Source of the DNA: Entonaema liquescens
Taxonomy: Eukaryota; Ascomycota; Sordariomycetes; Xylariales; Xylariaceae
Direction: 5' to 3'
Assembly: GCA_902805475.1 (NCBI GenBank)
Contig: CADCSX010000023.1
Coordinates: 3,596,001-3,660,000 of the forward strand
Length of the DNA stretch: 64,000 nt
This document shows, in pieces, positions 38,301-48,400 of this stretch (position 1 is its first letter; the number at the start of each line of letters is the position of its first letter). The translations under genes and the position numbers were made by a program. The notes beneath the pieces are model-generated. The model was given only the letters and a program-made list of their open reading frames with translations, did not search any database and was not told where the DNA came from.

Positions 38301-40176
38301 TAGCATCCTTACCGTCGTCCTGTCGAATCACACGAAGTCCGCCAGCTTTAGACATGCCGTAAACCATGTACGATTCGGTAGCAGTGACAAGGTTTCGATC
38401 GATTTGATCGAATTCCTTCTTTAGGCGTGCAATGTCAAGAATAACTTCGTCGCGGAATTGGGGACGAGATTCTTCGGTTTCCAGCATCGTAATTGAAATC
38501 CATGGCTTCATGGGGAAATTGTAGACCTTTACAGGGTTCGGGGTCTCCTCAATCACGACAATCTCGTCAGCTTCGGCACTTTCCCAGCTGTCCGCAACTG
38601 GGCCATGAGCAGCATCGTCGACAATATCGCGAATTGCCTGTGCCACTCTCGGCGAATACGCATCCTCGAGGACATGGGCGTTCTCTTCCTTGTCAAGCTC
38701 CTTCTGGATGTCCTTTGCTGCCGCCTCGGCCAGATCCTGAAATTCAGCATCAGTTTTCGCCCTCATCATGTGTTCAAGTCCGGCGGCAATCTTAGCTTGT
38801 ACCTCTTCGGTTTCAGCTCTCTCTATTGCTTCTTGAGCTTCCCTGTCCACTTGTTCGGCAAGTCCAGTGATTGCCTCTGATACAGTCTCTGTATTTCTTT
38901 CCTCGGTGGGTGAGAAACCCGCGAAACTGGGAGAATGAGCATCCTGACCAGAAATAGAATGAGGAGAAGCGTCGAGCTTTCGCCTGACGCGGTCCGGACT
39001 CGTGATTGGACTTCGTTGACTGCTAAGTCGCTTATGGTCCTGAGCAGCCCCGGAAGAAGACGCAATGCTAGGGGTCTTCTTAATAACTTTGAAAGCAGTC
39101 GGCGCAGGGAGCTCAGACGGCAGTTGACCGGAGTTTACTGGCGCGTTCGGCGTTGAAGCCTTGGATGCAGTATTCTGGTGAGAAAACGCACCGACCCCCT
39201 CAAACGAATTATGGTCATATCTAGAAGACTTGCGACTTCCCTCATGCTGAGACAGCTGCGAGAACTGGGATGCAGGTGAATGATAGTCAAATTTAGTAGT
39301 GGGGGACTCGGCGTGCTCCTTCGATCCAAATCTGAAAGGCATTGGCGTATTGTCATGTGAACCAACATCGGAATAACCCTGCTTAGTAGGAGTATACTCC
39401 TTGAGGTGGTCGATGGAAGAACCGTTAGCTGACTGAGGAGTCAGTGTCGGAGGTTGGGATGACTCGTTTACAGACGGCGGTTGGTCATTCTGCGCAGGCT
39501 TTGGTCGATGTAGCAAGTTGAGGAGATACGCCTGAGTATCCATTGAAGGTGGACCTGCGTTCCAGGATTGCTGGGAGGGAGCCTGAGGCTCTGCTCGAGA
39601 AGACTCATTCTGTGGGTTTCCCTTCATAAGAGTAGCCAAAAGACCCTGAGGATCAGCAGGCATCGGCACCGGAGCGTGAATAGGCGGTGGGTTATTTGGC
39701 TGGGTTATGTTTGGGGAGACGTCGAACGACTGTGCTTGCGATTGTGGATGACCAGGCGGCGAAGTTTGTGACACCGACTGAGCATTTTGTCCGCTAAACT
39801 TCAAGAGGTTCAAAAGGGTCGAACTCTGGTCAACTTTGCTGGGAGCGTTGGAGGGCATAGTGCCGATTGGGCCTAGACCCAATGGCCCAGTAGGATGATG
39901 CGAATGTCCAAAGTTGCTCGAGTTACTGGGGGGTGTCGGAGCAGGCGGAGGGAATTCGTCCAAACCTATCAGAGGAGATTCTGTAGCAGAATGACTATGA
40001 CTGTAGTAGTCCTGAGAGTCTATGCCTTGATTGTATGATGAAAATCGGGAGAGTAACTCATTCGCGGCGTTAGAAGAATCGTCGCTTTTTTGCGCATTGC
40101 GTTGAGCTTGTAAACGAAGAAGCATTGCGTGCAAACCGTTTGCATCGCTGCCACCAGGCGGGTTATAACCCGCCAT
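35302..40176 (-). CDS. EDC4/Pdc1-type mRNA-decapping scaffold
   Basis: This is a single uninterrupted frame of 1624 aa. The architecture fits the fungal EDC4 (Ge-1/Pdc1) scaffold of processing bodies, which brings Dcp2 together with its activators. The N-terminal 230 residues are Ser/Pro/Gln-rich and contain five short helical leucine motifs: LHAMLLRLQ (15-23), ANELLSRFS (38-46), STLLNLLKF (119-127), GLLATLMKG (178-186) and AYLLNLLHR (216-224). A WD-like beta-propeller region follows in the middle (SLDKSGRVKFWDVRDL; VCSVMYHPPSGMIVVGHP), then a charged stretch, a coiled coil (QIAELEQRHIADSNKIDQL) and an all-helical C-terminal domain (ANVAALMERGEYETGLVRWI). A long frame without introns and the match to the order of domains make the call firm; partners are inferred from the family. 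Confidence 0.82.
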   Translation of the reverse strand: MAGYNPPGGSDANGLHAMLLRLQAQRNAQKSDDSSNAANELLSRFSSYNQGIDSQDYYSHSHSATESPLIGLDEFPPPAPTPPSNSSNFGHSHHPTGPLGLGPIGTMPSNAPSKVDQSSTLLNLLKFSGQNAQSVSQTSPPGHPQSQAQSFDVSPNITQPNNPPPIHAPVPMPADPQGLLATLMKGNPQNESSRAEPQAPSQQSWNAGPPSMDTQAYLLNLLHRPKPAQNDQPPSVNESSQPPTLTPQSANGSSIDHLKEYTPTKQGYSDVGSHDNTPMPFRFGSKEHAESPTTKFDYHSPASQFSQLSQHEGSRKSSRYDHNSFEGVGAFSHQNTASKASTPNAPVNSGQLPSELPAPTAFKVIKKTPSIASSSGAAQDHKRLSSQRSPITSPDRVRRKLDASPHSISGQDAHSPSFAGFSPTEERNTETVSEAITGLAEQVDREAQEAIERAETEEVQAKIAAGLEHMMRAKTDAEFQDLAEAAAKDIQKELDKEENAHVLEDAYSPRVAQAIRDIVDDAAHGPVADSWESAEADEIVVIEETPNPVKVYNFPMKPWISITMLETEESRPQFRDEVILDIARLKKEFDQIDRNLVTATESYMVYGMSKAGGLRVIRQDDGKDAKLFTDTKDRIFNVAMSSAPSDLHSTPKESIIGTGISGTVYYVQIKNGDKDHLEDAHPEQYGFILPPLTISQEGGGDNGGVLKTRARTSSTHPEFFAVSRGKTINVIWPSYIMANGIFKSGHDRVVDTERLYRECSLRISTGKAGKDFTFSQDDTTIVSLDKSGRVKFWDVRDLTAADENSDPWSPMPAHSSLEVKEPLMTLNTTPEGEKAWPTSVLLLDKQRPYQKGWALRYMIVGMKQNHTLQLWDLALGKPVQEFNLPHAKESDPVCSVMYHPPSGMIVVGHPTRNSIYFLHLSAPKYTIKALSQVDYIQKLVAKDPSIPEPDSTAVISGIREYSFANKGVLRSLDILINPATSPDNDEQSLFELYAMHSKGVTGIVVKQSELGWSKDNKVIDGVDAAEAGLVKITKLKELPSALVSEPQPTEEHGLPLRIRSVKETPPPQLSTVSSAQELTQRGGDTQPLFGQSERKEPVAPVTPGSQLEKNEKKARKKRDKAAAVAEKLAAENTQANGSSQSRIDSTPSKHSEKPSMSSPQPLISQEAIQSTVKQIVSGLGDKLTGVINNEFKDHRETVDNEFRARDDKFTKNQHLLLEKVSNVLNANVQAVLTKTISDQFESDVVPILSTLITKTISEQIDGKMIGRVSHSIQNQMQKVLPNAVNQALQKPELSKSISDKVASSVAVDLDNFRQSFVATITPLINDTAVTASRSIVQEVQERTAEQIAELEQRHIADSNKIDQLTVLVTSLSDTITAMAATQAQFQDSLLKMQQQNSRDHSSNIQHQLPQAHYAQPLPSQSYLHDSPTANTSVPMAQFASSNSSVREQSNARDPELQHMIANVAALMERGEYETGLVRWIQQGRHPEVFNEYLVKLDPQFLRELPALVSLSVASVIAEQLDGPLLREKINWVEAVIRILHSSLPHIVSDQPYSKDNSSKQNSLQDPQVRDVVPNLMRSYLDRFDKLYIQISSRSPSDPILARLSTMTTMARQVRDAIALHRLGY

Positions 40177-41478
40177 GATGCGCGAAGAGGGTGGAGTTTG
40201 TGGAGTCGCTTTTTAGTCTTATAATGCACCTAATGTATTGCTGCTAACTGAGATTTTGTCTTCCGATGAAAGACAAATTCCCTAGGATGCAATAGATTAT
40301 TAAAATCAATAAAGATGACGAGTGCGAATGAAGTAAATAGAAGATAAGGTAAAACCGTGTTCTCGGTACTTGACGCGAAGGATGGAAAGGAAAAAAAAAA
40401 AGTTGTGAAGATCTTCCAATCCGATACGTATCAAGCAAGCTCTTGCTCTTGCTCTTTTACCAGCCTCGCCGAAAAAAAAAAAACGGTAAGCTATCCAGCT
40501 TAAGCTCCTATCGGCAATCCGGCGACAGGGGCGATAAGAAGGTAGATACCAAAGACGAATTATTGGATGAAAAGAACCGACCCAGCTACCATAAAGATAG
40601 TGGAAGCAGTTCAACTATGTACGTCGAGAGATGAGAACCAGGATTTTTTTTTGTGGGTGAGAAGAGGAGATGAAATTGGAAATCTCGTTCAAACGTGGAA
40701 GGAATGGACGTTGAACGATATGTGACGGGTTGAATTGAGTTGGGCGGCGATGCAGCTGTACGCTAACTGGGAGAGCGCACCTCCAATGATTGAGTAGGTA
40801 CATGTAGAGTAGGGTCCAAGCGTCAGAGGTACATTTGTTACACGTACCTGGGTACTCAGTTGCTGAGTTGTGTGTACACGTATTCTGGTATTTTGATGAT
40901 ATTTCTGTGCGTGCCTGCCGCGAGGTAAGCTTTGTTTCCTTGCTTTTTCAACGCAGGTCCTTAAGAGCTAGGTGCCTGCCTACCCGCTACAGCAGAAGGA
41001 AACACCTGGGGTCTATTTCCGGTATTTCTTTATGCAATGTATTCTAAACTGTATTTAGATCTTAAGTGCTTTGTACTTTCCTAGGGTAACCTACCTGCAT
41101 ATATGTACAACACATACATACAACCCAATGCATCCCTGTGGAGAAGATTTAAGAAGGGTCCTTATGTAATCAGCCATTGATGTCAGCCATTTTAGCATTT
41201 CCAGCACTTGGTTCTCAACTGCAGCACTGTCGCATCGTGATAATAATTTATCTAAACCACTATTTTCGCAGAAACGCAAAATAAATTTCGTCCATAATAG
41301 TTTTTGCTCCCCCACCTTCGTTAATGAAACAATATATTTCTTGTTTGAACTGTTAATTACAAAATCAGTAACTATTCGCAAAGGCCCTTCATTGTTTGTC
41401 AGGGCCCAATCGAACGACACCTCAGCCAAACGTCTCACCTGTAGACTCCCACTAGCAAACGCTTCCCGACACGGCGCA
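40177..41478. other. Divergent intergenic region
   Basis: This is the shared upstream space between the EDC4-type gene (-) and the small membrane-protein gene (+). It has A-runs (about 40390-40400 and 40474-40485). A - strand frame at 41091-41438 (115 codons, GTG start only) reads ...KYIVSLTKVGEQKLLW... and could be an exon remnant, but no partner exon or family is recognised. Confidence 0.45.
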
Positions 41479-42001
41479 ATGTTCTGTCTTCGAAGGTATT
41501 AGGCCTGGAACCACCTCCCTTAGCAATCCCGTGTTGTATCCCTTGGCTAACATCTTCATTTGTTATTATAGTTGGCTTCCCCTCCTGTTCATTCCAACGA
41601 ACGCCTCACCTGCGTTCATATTTCTCTTCTTCGTCTGCACGTACTTCCTTAACCGACCCTGCGTCTATTGCTCCGTTCTCCTCCTTATACTCTTCGTGAC
41701 CTCTTGCTACTGGTCAGACCGATGCTTCTTTGATTTCAGCAGCAATTGGTTCTCCCCGCGGACATCGACATCATCATGTGCGGTCAATGGAACATCGATA
41801 TCCGAGCCTATGGTGGACAGTTTCAACGCCACCGCTGTTGAAATGCTGAATACCACAGCTAGTGCACTCGCGAGCGCTGCTGCCGACGGGTTAGCGAAGA
41901 AGAAGGAAGAATGGACAGGACTCGGCATAGAATGGCTCCGAAGCCTGCTGGGACGCCGGGAGTGGAGGATCGAATGCATGGACCTATATATTCGACTATA
42001 A
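41479..42001 (+). CDS. Small multi-pass membrane protein, 17-nt first exon
   Basis: Two exons, 41479-41495 (ATG TTC TGT CTT CGA AG) and 41572-42001, predict 148 aa. The 76-bp intron is GTATTA...TTATAG with branch GGCTAAC. The first 70 residues are three closely spaced hydrophobic segments (WLPLLFIPTNASPAFIFLFF; PCVYCSVLLLILFV) with conserved-looking CYWSDRCFFDF. The remainder is soluble, with several possible N-glycosylation sites (NGT, NAT, NTT) and an amphipathic C-terminus (GIEWLRSLLGRREWRIECM). The downstream exon is well supported as an open frame without its own ATG, which is why the tiny first exon is proposed. No function can be assigned. Confidence 0.5.
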
Positions 42002-42543
42002 TCGCCTAATATACGTCGATCGTGATATGATCCGTGATGTCAGATATGGCCTTGAAAATCCCAAGTCCTGGGGTTGTACAAACACAACAACTATAGATAT
42101 GAAAGTATAAATGCATGGCATGGCATGGCACCGGCGTTAGTTGGGCTGCGGATAAGGCCTCGATTCTTGAACACTCACCTCATAATAACGGCATGGTCAC
42201 ATTCCCTCAACATTTAGAGGAGGAAAATATGTACTTCGAACAGCCTAGAGGATATGCATGCAGGCATGGAATAGGCGTTGGCCAAACGAGAGTCTTTGAC
42301 AAAGGTATACGTAGATTTTAATATGAAAATACGCTCTAAAGCAGGACATGGGTCTCTGTATTTACTGCTTACTTCTTGGGGAGTTTGAACATGTTCCAAC
42401 GAACTGAATGCTTAACGATGAGAATTTGTATAATAAGTCATCTACAGTATATGGGGTCGGAATTACTTTTACTTTTGGCTTTACATTACTTTCAAGATAG
42501 TGTACATGTATCTACGTATGGTATTCAGTTTCTCTGTATCCTA
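42002..42543. other. Intergenic (convergent 3' ends)
   Basis: This spacer between the membrane-protein gene and the GH5 gene includes a short ATGGC direct repeat (about 42113-42129). Nothing else is supported. Confidence 0.5.
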
Positions 42544-44084
42544 TTAATGCCCCGTCAGATTCATAGCCTTAACCCAAGGCTTCCAGTAATTCTCAACGGT
42601 TTCAGGATCCTTCCAAGCGGACCAATCCGCATTCGTCAAGCCCCAAGTATCCACGAAGCTCTGAACGCCAGACCGGACGCGATAGCTACCGGCTAAGCTC
42701 CACATCATCCAGCTGACGCTGTGCTTCTCGGTGAAGCCCCGGATGCAATTCTGCACCGTGCTGTTATACAGCGTCGCGTCCTGAGCGTTTCCAAACTCGG
42801 AGAATATCACAGGCGTCAGCCGCTGCGCGGGCGGACAGTCTCCCGTGATGTTGCACCCGGCGGGCTTATCGATGCCCAGCGCGTTGAACCCATTCCGGTA
42901 CAGACTCGCCTCGATCACCTCACAAGTCCCGGTGTCCACGTCCTCGCTCATCGGGTACAAGTGCAGCTCCCATACGATCTTGTCCGCCCACGGGTAGCTG
43001 TCGAGGTCGAAGTAGACGGGATCGCGGCGGTAGGCGTCGCGGATCGCCGTGCACTTGTAGCACGGAGCCGTGAGGATGTTCTTCTTGGTCGTCAAGGCGG
43101 ATAGGTCCTCGTCGTACTGCATACCCGACCACGTGATGAGCAGATCTGGGTTGGCCTCGTGGATCGCGTCCGCTCCCGCACTCATGTTGCCCACGAGCGT
43201 CTCCCAGTTGTAGTACAGGTCGGTGCGGTTCCAGGATTCGCGCAGCTCGTTTCGGAGCGACATGGAGACGACGTTGGGGTGGTCCTTGGCCCAAGTCGCG
43301 ACGTACGAGAGTCCTCGTCGCCAGTTGGAAGCGTTGAAGTTCACGTCGTCAAACCAGGCATTTCCATCGGTGTGGCTACAGCACCATTGCGCTTTGCCGA
43401 CGTGGACGTCGGGGTGGATATATACACCCTTGGTCGCGGCGATACTAGCGATATTTGACCAGATCTCGAAACGAGTTGTCTGGCGAGTCCACGTAGGATT
43501 TTTAGCGATAATATCGTTGGTGACCTTGGTGCCGTTTTCGTAGCCAAGGGCCATGATCATAGCGACCTCAAGGGGCACGTCGTCACCTCGGTCGTATATC
43601 TCGTCAACCATCTGGATCGCATAACCCCTGGCGTGGAGTTAGCCAAAGGCTGCCCTCAGTTTCTCTAGTTCTTGAATTACTCACATGCGAATGTAATTAA
43701 AGCCGACGCCAGCAACATCGTCCAATATTTCTTCCGCGGACTTCCACTCCAAGCCTTCTGGTATCATTGTCTCGCCTGTAGTATCTCAAATTAGCTCGCC
43801 GTGTTTGAAGTATAGGACCATAGCATCTAGAACCTATATTACATACCACTCATTGGCCAATTTACGCCTGCCCAAGTAATTACTTCATCGCGACTATTAA
43901 CGACATCCCGGCCTTTAGTTCTGAAAGGACCGTAAGGCCACTCCGCCGAGGAGTTTCCTTGATGAGGGTATATGCGTTTCTGCAAATGCGACTTGATGTC
44001 TCGAGACAACGCCGGTGCCGTAGGAACCCATGACGCAGAGGCTAAAGTCGCATAAAGCGACCATAGGGTATCCGACAGCTTCAT
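42544..44084 (-). CDS. Secreted GH5 glycoside hydrolase (cellulase-like)
   Basis: This is a predicted extracellular beta-glycosidase of 470 aa. Exons (minus): 44084-43847, 43775-43685, 43627-42544; introns of 71 and 57 bp are in phase and restore WPMSG-ETMIPEG and NYIRM-GYAIQMVDEI. The signal peptide is MKLSDTLWSLYATLASASWV. GH5 landmarks are visible: the acid/base Glu in VSMSLRNELRES, the nucleophile Glu in TPVIFSEFGNA, WELHLYPMS before it, and SWMMWSLAGSYRVRSG near the end. Several N-glycosylation sequons occur. The substrate could be cellulose or another beta-glucan/mannan; the subfamily cannot be fixed by eye. With the AA9-CBM1 gene it suggests a plant-polymer degrader. Confidence 0.9.
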
Positions 44085-45010
44085 CTTGACACGCAGGTTT
44101 AGTTCGCGGTATACACGATCATGGGCTTACGCGAAGCACAACTACATACTAAGAACCATTAAAAGGCGGTGATAGCTCTCTTTATAATCTCCAATAGGCG
44201 TCCCCATCTCACGAGAAAGCAAGTACTTACTCATTGGCGCGTCAAGGCTGAGTTAGGCCAAGGAAATCCTTTGTTCATTTTAGTTCCGGGACTACCACGA
44301 ATTTGATTGTGCTCGGAGGAAATTTAGCCTTATTGGGAAACCCAATAGCTGGTAATACCGAGTAGACATCACGGCACACTTATACCTGTTTTGATAATGC
44401 TGAGAGCGTCCCTTGCAGGTGACGTTGGTAATGAGGAGATACGAGGACTCTGGGGTATATCTCCGTGGATTATGGGGAGACACTCCACCATTGGGTGGGG
44501 AGAGCTAACCCCAACCTCTTTATGGATACTATGTAACTAACAATCTGTAAATATCGCTTTATATTAGTCCGAGATCCCCATAGCGCGAGCTTGGACCGGA
44601 AAATTTCACAAGGAGCCAATTATAGAGTTATGAGTTTAGACCTTAGAGTTAACTTTAGTGGTCCACAGGGATGGATAGGGCTGTGGCGAAAATATAGTCG
44701 ATTTGTGAAAATGGTATGTTATGAAAATGAATGATCCTACGTCCGAGATATTGATATTGAACGCAATGGACCTGAAGCTACCTATATCGATGCAATACCT
44801 AATAAAATGGCATACCGCTTATTTCTGGCCTTGATCCTTGGGCCAATGGATATAAATAATCGGTATGCTCTGCAATCCATTAAACGCCATACCATGGGAA
44901 AAAATTCTATGTTGCAGCTCCCGCATATATGAAGCCAACACTATATGCGTAACGGGAATATTTTACTCCCCCAAAGCTGGTGTACGTAATAAAGCATTGT
45001 CAAAAAAGAT
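44085..45010. other. Intergenic, GH5 upstream region
   Basis: This is 0.9 kb of upstream sequence for the GH5 gene and the 3' flank of the phosphatase gene. The + strand frame running through 44865-45131 is largely antisense to the phosphatase end. No gene is supported. Confidence 0.5.
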
Positions 45011-46968
45011 TTATAGCTTCGCCTTGATCTCTGACTCGGGGACGTTTGACGCTTCCTCATTGACAAGTACAGAACCAGTCTTGGGGCCATTGCCGAAGAA
45101 GATGACTTGTACTGTTAAATCATCCCTATAGATTATTAGCTTCCATATAGAACCCAATTTTTCAAAAAAAAGAAAAAGAATTTTAAGTAACTAACCTATA
45201 CCGTCTCGAAAATGGAGAAACTAGTGTAAGTAATGCGCAGACCTGCTCCTCGTTTCTGCCACCAAGAGCATTGCGGATGAGATGGGTGGCGACATTCTTG
45301 TCTTTTACGACAAACCGTTCCTTTTCATCAGGCGAGATACCCCACTGCCGCAACCGAATTGGAGTCTTTTGACCATCGGGTCCTGCCTCCTTGCCGGCTT
45401 CTATTGGGAGGTCCCGACCCGGTCCAAAAAGTTTGGTCCATACAGAACCCAACTGAGATTTCGATGACTGCTCTGCCGCTTGCGTTTCAATCCATTTACC
45501 CACAAGCCCAACCACTTCGTCGTTAGTCAACATTTCCCAGAGTCCATCAGTAGCCATAACTAAGAAATCACCCTTCTCAGGTTGAATCTTGGTTGTGCTG
45601 ACCACAGGCTCGGCTGTCACATAAGGAGGGGTCTTGAGATGTGGAGAGGAGCTCCGGCCAAAGAATGATGCTCGGAGGCGGTCAGACACTTCCTTACTCC
45701 ACTTGTAGCTAGCATCGCCAAAAGCTCGAGTTGGTTCGAGACCACCAAGAACTCGACCGTTGTAGACAACACGATCCTCTCCTGGGTGAGCTTTGCGCAT
45801 CCGCTCTGCCTCATTAGGATTGCTTCCGGTCTGGTCTTCGGACAAGGCAGTTGCAGTCCACTTTCCAGAAGAACTACGACGGCCTAAAACAGCCCTCGAA
45901 TCTCCTGTACATGCTACCCGCAAGGTTTTAGTGCTACTGTCGTAGAATGATAAAAGAGCGCAAGATCCAGACAGCGCAGGACCAAGAAGTTCAGCAGCTA
46001 CTCGCTTCGAGTTAGACTTCAACACCTTCTCTACGCTCTCGTGTACAATTTCGTGATCCAAACGCGTAAATCCTAGCTTGATGGCTGTGTCAATAGCTTC
46101 TGGAGAGGGCGTTGCCCCCAGAGTCCCAGCAGCCTTATAGGTAGTATTCAATTCTCGTGCGACAAAATTGATTAAAGTTTGTCGTAACTTTGCCGAAGTT
46201 GTCCAGCCGCTATTAGAGATTAGTATAAGAGCATTGTTGACGCTATTCCGAAATCGATAATACGTACGCATGGCCGTCAAAAACTCCCCAAAACATCCAA
46301 TCATCGGTAGCCGTATCGCTGTTTTCGCTTTGCCGTGAAGCCACCTCCACAATCTTCTCTGCGTGGTCATCTTCTATCGGATTGTTACTCGCAACCTGTA
46401 CCACATCGTACCGCAATACGCCTTGACCTCGGTTTACTAGAAACGATGCTTCGTTCTGGCGTAATTTCTCGGTGGCTTGTTCCGGAGTGAGCATTTCTAG
46501 AACGTTTCTTCCGGTGCCGTCAACGTTCTTCGCTATCGGGCCCTCGCCGACGAAGGTGCCGGTATGCAATTCATCGGCACCAACTACGAGGACATTCCGA
46601 GTTGGGGCAGCGTTATTCGTGAACTGCGTTGGTGCCGTCGCATATGATTTAGCACCAACCTGTTCTAGGGTATTTCCTCCCTTGTATGTATACCAGGCAC
46701 CGTAGCCGACTAGGCTAGAGACCAGAGCGAAAGAGAATCGGCGGATATACATGGAAGATCGCAAGGGCTCGCTTACCACATAATTGGGGCGTGTATAAGA
46801 CGATGAAGTAGACGCTGACGCCGCTGAGGACGAAGCAGCGGATCGAACACCAAGACTAGCGTTGAAATGGTGGGAGAAAGGGGTGCGCCGCGGACGACTA
46901 GTACGAGTGAGGCCTCGGACGGTACATTGAAGGGTCGTCCGAAGGGCTCTAACAGGTACGCGACGCAT
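45011..46968 (-). CDS. PTC5: Mitochondrial PP2C phosphatase (PTC5/PDH phosphatase type)
   Basis: This is a predicted Mg/Mn-dependent Ser/Thr phosphatase of 609 aa that in yeast (Ptc5) dephosphorylates and activates pyruvate dehydrogenase in mitochondria. Exons (minus): 46968-46268, 46209-45196, 45125-45011; introns of 58 and 70 bp are in phase. The N-terminus is Arg/Ser-rich (MRRVPVRALRTTLQC) and followed by a membrane span (FALVSSLVGYGAWYTY). PP2C motifs appear in order: WGVFDGHA-G, GSCALLSFYD, ACTGDSRAVLG, GGLEPTRAFGD, FLVMATDGLWEML, and in the last exon DDLTVQVIFFGNG. The last exon is often missed because the second exon runs into intron sequence. The longer frame upstream has only a GTG, so the ATG at 46968 is preferred. 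Confidence 0.92.
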
Positions 46969-47482
46969 TTGGGGAGAAAGGTTGCCGTCGACGGAAATTT
47001 GATTATGGGGAAGTTTCGTTGTCGCTAAACGAGCCACAGAATATCGAAATATGGCTTACATCCAGAGTGGATCTAAGCACCTTAGTAGCCGAGAACAGAA
47101 CTGGTAGGTTAGTTAGAAATTAGGTAAGCTTGCATGGATTAATACGATCGTGACCAATTTCTGTTTTCGGCAAAACGCGGGAAAAGTTGGATGGTTGCTA
47201 GAGCGGAGAGATGCGGGATTGGTGGGGTTTGCCGTTAGATGTGCTCCAACTACCTAGGTATTTAAGGGAGGAGCTCTGGAGGTACGAAGTACGTAAAACG
47301 TTCGCCTCCTTGCTTACCCAGGTAGTTATCGATAAAGACGTGACTAGGGAAACCTCGGCTTCCAGTAAACGCCACTAAACATCATTCACACTATCAGAGT
47401 ACCTAGATAAGCTCATATCACAACAAACAGACATAAGATAGAGACACTAATTAACTCTACTATAAAATATATTAAATAAGAG
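46969..47482. promoter_or_regulatory. Divergent promoter region, PTC5-type and KPWE genes
   Basis: This is 514 bp between divergently transcribed genes for two organelle proteins. It contains the palindromic TACCTAGGTA and no open frame. Individual factor sites cannot be assigned. Confidence 0.5.
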
Positions 47483-48301
47483 ATGGCTTCATCAGAAGCA
47501 AGTATAGCTGGCGTTCAACGTCGAGCTGCCGAGAATCCAGATGCTCGATACCAAGCTTTTGACTCTTATCCGTGGGCCAAAGATCGAGCATTCACCGTGA
47601 GTTTTCACATGTCACACACATGTAAAGTTAGCATACAATAATAGCTAAAATGTTACAAAATAAGGAACAACTTTCAAATGCTCTGACTAAGAGTCAATCT
47701 AGTGATCTCAGCCTTTCCGAGATTGCTCTCCAAACTCGGATCCAAAGATTTGAGCAACAAACCCAAATCAAAGTTGACGGTGACGCGTATAAGCAATGGC
47801 TCGCTCAGGTGAATCGTCAACAACCAAGGGTCGTTTCTGAGGAAGCAGTTGCGGTAGAAGCCATGACTATAGTACGTCTCAGTCCCACTACCACCTATAT
47901 TACAGATGTATGTACCTTACAAGTAATAGTCAAATCCCGCGGACAGAAAATTAGCACACCTCCTAGTTGAACTGGGGGATTCACTGGGCCAACTCGCTCT
48001 CCAGCAAGTCACGCCTGAGTTATCCAATGTCGAAGTCCCCAGTTGGCAAAGCGCTGCACCAACAGCAGAACTCTTCGTGAAGAAGGACCCCTCCTCGACA
48101 GACCCTGATAAAGAGCCATATCCGAAGAAATTTGAGGAGATAGTGGCATTCTTACAGACAGGACAGCCGATCCCCGGAATAAGACAGATTCCCGATACCG
48201 TTATCGAAGACCCGTCATTCACAACCCACGGCCGTCTTACAGCACCACCAAAGCCCTGGGAAGCCCGAGCAACTCCTTCTGATGATGTGGAGATACCTTA
48301 A
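47483..48301 (+). CDS. KPWE-motif protein, Pex39-like peroxisomal import factor
   Basis: This is a predicted 230-aa soluble protein. Exons 47483-47596, 47665-47871, 47930-48301; both introns are GT-AG and in phase 0. The N-terminal segment YQAFDSYPWAKDRAFTEQL leads to SEIALQTRIQRFEQQTQIKV. The C-terminal segment IPGIRQIPDTVIEDP is followed by GRLTAPPKPWEAR, a [RK]PWE motif. This layout, a front segment plus IPGI...PD and a terminal KPWE, matches the family described as Pex39 (yeast YJR012C, human C6ORF226), which helps Pex7 bring PTS2 proteins into peroxisomes. The motif recognition is direct; the Pex39 equivalence is inferred. It is divergently transcribed from the PTC5-type gene. Confidence 0.7.
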
Positions 48302-48400
48302 GTAGACATATCTTAAGTAAAATAGAAGTGCACTCGTTCGGCATTCCAAGGGTCAGCGTAGAAGAAGCCTTTACCTATACATACGTGCTTCCAGCCAGCA

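Noticed and set aside
38029..38424. Several + strand open frames inside the EDC4-type gene
   Set aside because: They are antisense to an uninterrupted 1624-codon frame with clear domain patterning.
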